From NCBI GenBank assembly GCA_012516665.1, contig JAAYWN010000015.1:1-36718 (forward strand): 36,718 nt of DNA, given 5' to 3'. Positions 32,677 to 36,718 of this stretch are shown piece by piece (within the stretch, counting starts at the first letter, position 1; the number at the start of each line of letters is the position of its first letter). This stretch comes from Erysipelotrichaceae bacterium (GTDB lineage: Bacteria > Bacillota_I > Bacilli_A > Erysipelotrichales > Erysipelotrichaceae). The notes under the pieces were generated by a model. That model had not been told where the DNA came from. It searched no databases and worked only from the letters and a program-made list of their open reading frames with translations. The translations under genes and the position numbers were made by a program.

Positions 32677-33533
32677 TTCACGGTCTTCTGTCTGTAATAG
32701 CCGCTGCTCAGCGGCAGATATTGATACTGATCCATATAGGAACTTCCATCTTCTTTCTGTCCATTCAGCTGCCGGCGATAGATCTTGATTGCATCGGCTG
32801 CTTCTTTCTCCTGCAATCCATTGGTATCTACTTCGTAGCGGCATATGCCTGCTTCCATAAAATCATTCATGCATGAAAATGATTCCTGCACATAATCGGT
32901 ATAGATCAAAGTCCCATACGCATTCTCATAGATCGGCATTCTGCCGTCCCTGCTCTCTTCTTTCAGAAAAAGATCTTTCTGATCGCGGAAAGATGGAAGC
33001 TCATGAATATCCGCATATGCCTGCAGCAGTTTTCTCTTAGATACGCTCATCAGCAGTCTGCCATGGATCTGCAGACTGGTCTGCGGGACATTTCTCGCAA
33101 TTTCAAGGATCTCTTCTTCCGTCAGCAGCGGCGAGATCTGCACCGACTGCAGTCCCTGCTCCATCCACCATGACGCATCTCCCGTATCCGTCAGGAGGGT
33201 CTCTGGGCGATAGATCATATGATCCTGTGCATGCAGGCGCTGGGCCGTCAGCATCAGTCCTGGATCTGAGAACAGAATGGCATCCGCATACGGCAGGATC
33301 TCAGCCAGTATGTTTTCTGCCCATTGTTCCTCCTCCTCACCAAACAGACGATTCATCAGAACGGCGGTACGTACCGGATTGGCTGCTGAAATCGTACGGA
33401 TCTCTGCGGCCGAAAAGCCATGCAGAGAAGAAAAGCATCCATCTTTCAGAGCCAGGATGAGCTCATCGGCACCTGCTTCCGTATATGCTTTTATCTGCTG
33501 CATTGATTCACATGTTGCTGTCAGTATTTTCAT
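32673..33533 (-). CDS. U32 family protein, smaller partner (YrrN type)
   Basis: A 286-residue U32-family protein without the cysteine cluster of its larger neighbour. The start MKILTATCES at 33533 lines up with the usual beginning of the family (ELLAPAGS...AGADAVYLGL); here AGADELILALKDGCFSSLHGFS follows at about residues 20-41. Longer readings start at 33560 and 33587. In Bacillota the two U32 genes lie together and act in the same U34 hydroxylation pathway. No ribosome-binding site precedes the chosen ATG; an extended -10 box lies 9 bases before it, so the mRNA may be almost leaderless. Confidence 0.82.
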   Translation of the reverse strand: MKILTATCESMQQIKAYTEAGADELILALKDGCFSSLHGFSAAEIRTISAANPVRTAVLMNRLFGEEEEQWAENILAEILPYADAILFSDPGLMLTAQRLHAQDHMIYRPETLLTDTGDASWWMEQGLQSVQISPLLTEEEILEIARNVPQTSLQIHGRLLMSVSKRKLLQAYADIHELPSFRDQKDLFLKEESRDGRMPIYENAYGTLIYTDYVQESFSCMNDFMEAGICRYEVDTNGLQEKEAADAIKIYRRQLNGQKEDGSSYMDQYQYLPLSSGYYRQKTVK

Positions 33534-33542
33534 TGCGGTACA

Positions 33543-33551
33543 ATCATACCA
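33543..33551 (-). promoter_or_regulatory. Extended -10 promoter of the U32/rlmB operon
   Basis: TGG-TATGAT on the - strand, with TATGAT at 33543-33548. Predicted start at about 33536, leaving a leader of about 3 bases. Confidence 0.45.
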
Positions 33552-33569
33552 TGATTTCATTTTCCTGAC

Positions 33570-33598
33570 TTGTATCTCTGATTTCATTATGCTATCTT
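33570..33598 (+). promoter_or_regulatory. Promoter of the folT riboswitch transcript
   Basis: TTGTAT (33570-33575) and TATCTT (33593-33598) with a 17-base spacer and a TGC extension. Start expected near 33605, just before the aptamer. Confidence 0.6.
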
Positions 33599-33605
33599 AG
33601 GTTCA

Positions 33606-33683
33606 ACAGGTGGCGTTAAGTGCTGTAAGCATGGGAACTTATGGACGAAAAGCAATGCTTGCGGTCATCTGCGATATCCCATT
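33606..33683 (+). promoter_or_regulatory. Tetrahydrofolate (THF) riboswitch upstream of folT
   Basis: The conserved core GCGTTAAGTG (33613-33622), ATGGGA (33631-33636), GGACGAAAAGC and GCGGT...CTGCGAT (to 33675) match the THF aptamer. CAGGTG (33607-33612) pairs with CATCTG (33666-33671), and the loop ATGGGA pairs perfectly with TCCCAT (33677-33682) to make the long-range pseudoknot. Downstream, CCTTTC (33697-33702) can pair with GAAAGG (33716-33721) over the folT ribosome-binding site, so control is probably at translation. Confidence 0.9.
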
Positions 33684-33734
33684 ATGTGAAATGTAACCTT
33701 TCTTTCACTGATGGCGAAAGGAGGGTTTTTCTTT

Positions 33735-34313
33735 ATGTTCAGTAAAGAATACTGGAGATCATCTGCATCAAAGCTTTCAAGCATCCACTATATCGCGCTC
33801 ATGGCCGCCTTTATTGCGATGAAGATCATTGTCGGAAATATCTACATTCCGGTAGCACAGAACCTCAGAATTGGCGTCAGTTTTGTTTTGGTTGCTGTAG
33901 AGGCTTCTATTTTAGGACCAGCGGCTGGTATTGTCAGTGCGGCGATCACTGATCTGCTTGGCTTTGCTTTATTTCCAAGCGGTCCTTTTTTTGCCGGCTA
34001 TACATTGACTGCCGTATGCGGTTCGCTGATCTATGCCCTGCTTTTCTATCGCCGCAGGATCACCGTACTGCGCATCACGATTGCTAAGATCCTGAACGAT
34101 TATCTGGTGAATGTACTGCTTGGCTCGCTGTGGAGCGCTATTCTGTATGACAAAGCTTTTATTGTCTATGCTGCGACCAGTGCCATCAAAAATACTGTCC
34201 TGCTGCCTTTTGAGATTGTCCTGCTGGTCGTTGTCTTCAATCTGCTGGCACCGATCCTTGTGCGCCGCCATCTCATTGAAGATCCCGGGAAACTGCCGCT
34301 TCATTGGAAATGA
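33735..34313 (+). CDS. folT: ECF transporter S component for folate, FolT
   Basis: Substrate-binding membrane subunit that captures folate and works with a shared ECF energising module encoded elsewhere. It has 192 residues and about six helices (the first hydrophobic stretch is HYIALMAAFIAMKIIVG). RIGVSFVLVAVEASILGPAAGIVSAAITDLLG is spread over about 45-77 and is typical of the FolT group. The ATG at 33735 has AAAGGAGGG about 9 bases upstream; the in-frame ATG at 33711 lies before that site and would not be used. The THF riboswitch upstream strongly supports folate as ligand. Confidence 0.93.
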   Translation: MFSKEYWRSSASKLSSIHYIALMAAFIAMKIIVGNIYIPVAQNLRIGVSFVLVAVEASILGPAAGIVSAAITDLLGFALFPSGPFFAGYTLTAVCGSLIYALLFYRRRITVLRITIAKILNDYLVNVLLGSLWSAILYDKAFIVYAATSAIKNTVLLPFEIVLLVVVFNLLAPILVRRHLIEDPGKLPLHWK

Positions 34314-34317
34314 AAGG

Positions 34318-34326
34318 TGATATAAT
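34318..34326 (+). promoter_or_regulatory. Extended -10 promoter of the aminotransferase operon
   Basis: TGA-TATAAT directly after the folT stop codon. An exact dyad TTGCA-TAT-TGCAA (34329-34341) covers the predicted start point and could be an operator. Confidence 0.6.
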
Positions 34327-34358
34327 TTTTGCATATTGCAACTTCAGGAGGAGATCTT

Positions 34359-35594
34359 ATGACATTTGTTCGTAAAAGTGCTGATGTAACACCGATTGTC
34401 GACACGGTATTCGCCATCGTAGACAAAGCTAAGAAGGATAAAGCAGAGATCGGTGCAGACAATGTGATCGATGCAACCATCGGATCACTGTATGGAGAAA
34501 ACGAAAAACTTGTCGCTTTTGATGAAGTCTTCAATCATTATGACGCCATTGACCATCGCACCAAAGCAGCTTATGCATCAAGCTTTACCGGCAACCCTGA
34601 CTTCCGGAAATGCGTTTACAGCTGGGTCACGCAGAATGCAGATATACAGCTGAAGCATTCGGTCATAGCGACACCAGGCGGTTCCGGAGCAGATTCCATG
34701 TCGATCACTACCTTTCTGGATGAAGGTGAAACACTGATCATTCCAGATATTGCATGGGGCTCTTATGCGCTGATGGCACATGAGAATAACATTCAGATTG
34801 CTAAGTATACGATGTTCAGCGGCAATGCCTTCAATCTGCAGAGTGTCCGAAATACGATCAATGAAGTACTGCAAAAGCAGGACCGCATTGTTATGGTCAT
34901 CAATGATCCTTGCCACAATCCGACCGGCTATTCCCTGACTGTCGATGAATGGAAGCAGCTTGTTGATCTGATGAATGAAGTCTCGCAGAAAGTTCCGTTC
35001 ATTCTGATCGATGATATTGCATATATTGATTATTCCAATCATTTGGCACAGAGCAGAAAGTACATGGAGACATGGAATTCACTTTCTGAGAAAGCCATGA
35101 TCGTTGTTGCTTTCAGCTGTTCCAAGACTTTGACTTCCTATGGTCTGAGATGCGGTGCTGCCGTGATCTTAGGACAGAAAGCAGAGGATGTCCGCGAAGC
35201 TGAGATCATCATGGAAAAGAAAGCCAGGGCGACCTGGTCCAATATTCCGAACGCTGCCATGGCCAACTTTGTCTGGCTGACAACGGAAGACCGTGAGAAA
35301 TTTTTGGCGGAAAAACAGAAATACATTGATCTTATGCAGCAAAGATCTTCAATCTTCTTAAAAGAAGCGAAAGATGCTGGTCTTGCTGTCTATCCATATA
35401 AAGAAGGATTCTTTGTGACCTTGGTCATGCAGGACAATCAGGCAAGATCAAAATATCATGAAGCTCTGATGAAGGAACATATTTATACTGTCGAAGTCAA
35501 TCATGGCATCCGTGTTGCAATATGTTCGCTGCCAATCAAAAAGATCTATGGCCTGGCTGGCAGAATGAAAAAGATCCAGCTGGAGACTGAATAA
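34359..35594 (+). CDS. Class I/II aminotransferase (aspartate/aromatic type)
   Basis: A 411-residue PLP enzyme that moves amino groups between amino acids and 2-oxo acids. The fold-type I landmarks are in order: ATPGGSGAD at 104-112, the WGSYALMAHEN stretch at 133-143, NDPCHNPTG at 182-190 with the cofactor-binding Asn187, Asp218 in ILIDDIAY, and FSCSKTLTSYGLRCG at 252-266 with Lys256 as the PLP Schiff-base lysine. The donor is likely aspartate or an aromatic amino acid but is not fixed by these motifs. The ATG at 34359 has AGGAGGAG upstream. It shares 1 base with the next gene (TAATG). Confidence 0.9.
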   Translation: MTFVRKSADVTPIVDTVFAIVDKAKKDKAEIGADNVIDATIGSLYGENEKLVAFDEVFNHYDAIDHRTKAAYASSFTGNPDFRKCVYSWVTQNADIQLKHSVIATPGGSGADSMSITTFLDEGETLIIPDIAWGSYALMAHENNIQIAKYTMFSGNAFNLQSVRNTINEVLQKQDRIVMVINDPCHNPTGYSLTVDEWKQLVDLMNEVSQKVPFILIDDIAYIDYSNHLAQSRKYMETWNSLSEKAMIVVAFSCSKTLTSYGLRCGAAVILGQKAEDVREAEIIMEKKARATWSNIPNAAMANFVWLTTEDREKFLAEKQKYIDLMQQRSSIFLKEAKDAGLAVYPYKEGFFVTLVMQDNQARSKYHEALMKEHIYTVEVNHGIRVAICSLPIKKIYGLAGRMKKIQLETE

Positions 35595-36454
35595 TGCCGG
35601 CAGCCACCACGCATGTAGAATTTGCCAAAGATCTGCTGCGCATCGATCCTGTACAGAAATCTCGTGTCTCAGATCTTCCCATGTATTATTTAGGCTCGCA
35701 GGGCCCGGATATGCTTTTCTTCTCTCATGCATCTGTCCTGCCTGGCTCTCTGCATAAGTACGGCAATCTGATGCATGCATCCCATGTCTATGAAGTGATC
35801 CGGTTCTTTGAGGACTATGCCGGGAATGATCCTGCTATGACCAGCTATATAAAAGGCTATCTGTGCCATTATGCATTGGATTCTGCCGCTCATCCTCTGA
35901 TCTTTGCGGCTGCTGATGACATCGTGCATCAGCATGGCGGTAATAACGGTGCTGTCCATGTCGGTCTGGAAGCGGAGATCGATGTATGGATGCTCCATCA
36001 AAGAGGAAGACAGATCCAGGACTATGATGTCTGTCAGTACCTGCAGGTCTCTGCGGCGGATCTGAAGAAATTAGCAAAAATGTATCATGCTATGTTCCAT
36101 GCCGTCTTCCATCTGGATATCAGCACGTCCCGTTTCATGGGGGCTATAAAAGAAGTTCATACCTGGACAGCCTTTCTGTATCCCAAAAAATCAACATATG
36201 ATCTGATCTTCAGCTTGGAAAATCTGGCTGGCGGATCACACGGCTTAAGTGCCATGATGCTCTATCAGAAGGAGCCAAAACAGATCATCAATACGGAGCA
36301 TCGCTCCTATGCCATTCCTTGGTCGTCGGATGAAACAGTCTCAGCATCCTTCCCTGCCCTGTATGGCCATGCATTATTTACTGCAAAGCATCTGCTGCAG
36401 CATCATGATCGTACTGATTTTATCAATAATTTCAATGGTGAGCGTATTCTTTAG
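35594..36454 (+). CDS. Zinc-dependent phospholipase C family protein
   Basis: A 286-residue protein of the clan of zinc-dependent phospholipase C. THVEFAKDLL (6-15) carries the first His, GSQGPDMLFFSHAS (34-47) the conserved Gln-Gly-Pro-Asp turn, and YLCHYALDSAAHPLIFAA (about 93-110) the His-rich zinc site. There is no signal peptide, unlike secreted toxins of this clan, so it is likely an intracellular hydrolase; the substrate is unknown. Its start codon overlaps the aminotransferase stop by 1 base (TAATG), so the two are coupled. Confidence 0.85.
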   Translation: MPAATTHVEFAKDLLRIDPVQKSRVSDLPMYYLGSQGPDMLFFSHASVLPGSLHKYGNLMHASHVYEVIRFFEDYAGNDPAMTSYIKGYLCHYALDSAAHPLIFAAADDIVHQHGGNNGAVHVGLEAEIDVWMLHQRGRQIQDYDVCQYLQVSAADLKKLAKMYHAMFHAVFHLDISTSRFMGAIKEVHTWTAFLYPKKSTYDLIFSLENLAGGSHGLSAMMLYQKEPKQIINTEHRSYAIPWSSDETVSASFPALYGHALFTAKHLLQHHDRTDFINNFNGERIL

Positions 36455-36466
36455 CGCTCACCTTTT
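36437..36466 (+). terminator. Terminator overlapping the end of the phospholipase-like gene
   Basis: GGTGAGCG and CGCTCACC form an 8-bp stem followed by four T residues. The TAG stop codon (36452-36454) lies in the loop, so the 5' arm is coding. Confidence 0.85.
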
Positions 36467-36471
36467 CATAT

Positions 36472-36492
36472 AAAAAGAAGCCTTTCAGCTTC
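36472..36492 (-). terminator. Terminator of the right-edge gene
   Basis: On the - strand GAAGC and GCTTC with 6 loop bases, followed by five T residues; it begins at the base after the stop codon. Confidence 0.75.
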
Positions 36493-36717
36493 TCAGTTAT
36501 CGGTAAAACCCCAGCTTGGCAGTTCATTTCCGCGATGGATCAGCACTGTCTTCTGATAATCCGTCTGATTCAGGAAACGAAGCACAGCATCCTCTTCATC
36601 CTCATTGCATCCCGCTAGGATCTTTACATCCAATTCTTTGGCAAGAATATCGGCCGCAATGACCAGAGCAGACACCTTGTTGCAGTCGCCGCTGCCAGCA
36701 TAGACAGATATCCCTTC
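36493..36717 (-). CDS. Unrecognised protein, C-terminal end only
   Basis: The frame is open to the right edge, so this is the end of a longer gene; the GTG at 36675 is an internal codon, not a start. About 74 residues are visible, including YAGSGDCNKVSALVIAADIL and a later GCNEDEEDAVLRFLNQ, ending in SWGFTDN. Two cysteines are present. I do not recognise a family. It is followed at once by a terminator, as expected for the last gene of a unit. Confidence 0.6.
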   Translation of the reverse strand, partial: EGISVYAGSGDCNKVSALVIAADILAKELDVKILAGCNEDEEDAVLRFLNQTDYQKTVLIHRGNELPSWGFTDN

Positions 36718-36718
36718 A

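Overview
The window looks like a chromosomal segment of a low-to-mid GC Gram-positive bacterium of the Bacillota. The supporting signs are T-box control of pheST, a CIRCE-controlled groESL, a tetrahydrofolate riboswitch before folT, lipoproteins with a lipobox, strong AGGAGG Shine-Dalgarno sites and paired U32 genes of the YrrN/YrrO type. By overall protein character I would guess Erysipelotrichia; that is an inference, not a result. Apart from the two polyamine-transporter loci, most of the content is housekeeping, and I see no phage, IS element, CRISPR array or integrase.

Layout. 1-1410: the 3' end of a spermidine/putrescine ABC operon on the + strand (permease end plus binding lipoprotein). 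1438-1701: tRNA-Cys and tRNA-Leu with their own promoter and terminator on the - strand. 1702-6701: a complete second polyamine operon on the - strand (XRE-cupin regulator, potA, potB, potC, potD). Its potC-potD end is a close paralogue of the left-edge genes and faces them across the tRNAs. 6715-8723: trxA, then nagB with an aldose-1-epimerase-like gene. 8789-9946: pta. 9948-13486: a three-gene - strand operon (polytopic membrane protein, HAD phosphatase, FAD oxidoreductase). 13545-15607: groES-groEL under two CIRCE-like sites. 15647-19361: two GT-C-type membrane glycosyltransferase genes on the + strand.

19363-22553: an orphan FtsX-type permease behind a GH13 glucosidase that carries an extra N-terminal module. 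22596-26358: pheS-pheT behind a Phe-specific T-box. 26361-28836: a tightly packed block of alternating small genes (trmO, a peptidase-E-like protein, acylphosphatase, a SpoU methyltransferase). 28850-30622: a large protein with an HprK/PEPCK-type P-loop. 30645-33548: an RNA-modification operon (two U32 proteins and an RlmB-like methyltransferase). 33570-34313: tetrahydrofolate riboswitch and folT. 34318-36466: an aminotransferase and a zinc-phospholipase-C-family protein. The right edge cuts an unrecognised gene.

RNA modification is a recurring theme between 26 and 33.5 kb: trmO, two SpoU methyltransferases and two U32 hydroxylase-type proteins. Three of the transcription units there appear to start at or within a few bases of the start codon (leaderless or nearly so). 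The items I find most worth following up are the PotA whose TOBE domain carries two tandem inserted repeats, the HprK/PEPCK-like kinase, the tRNA-Cys with C at position 55, and the mirrored pair of polyamine-transporter operons.
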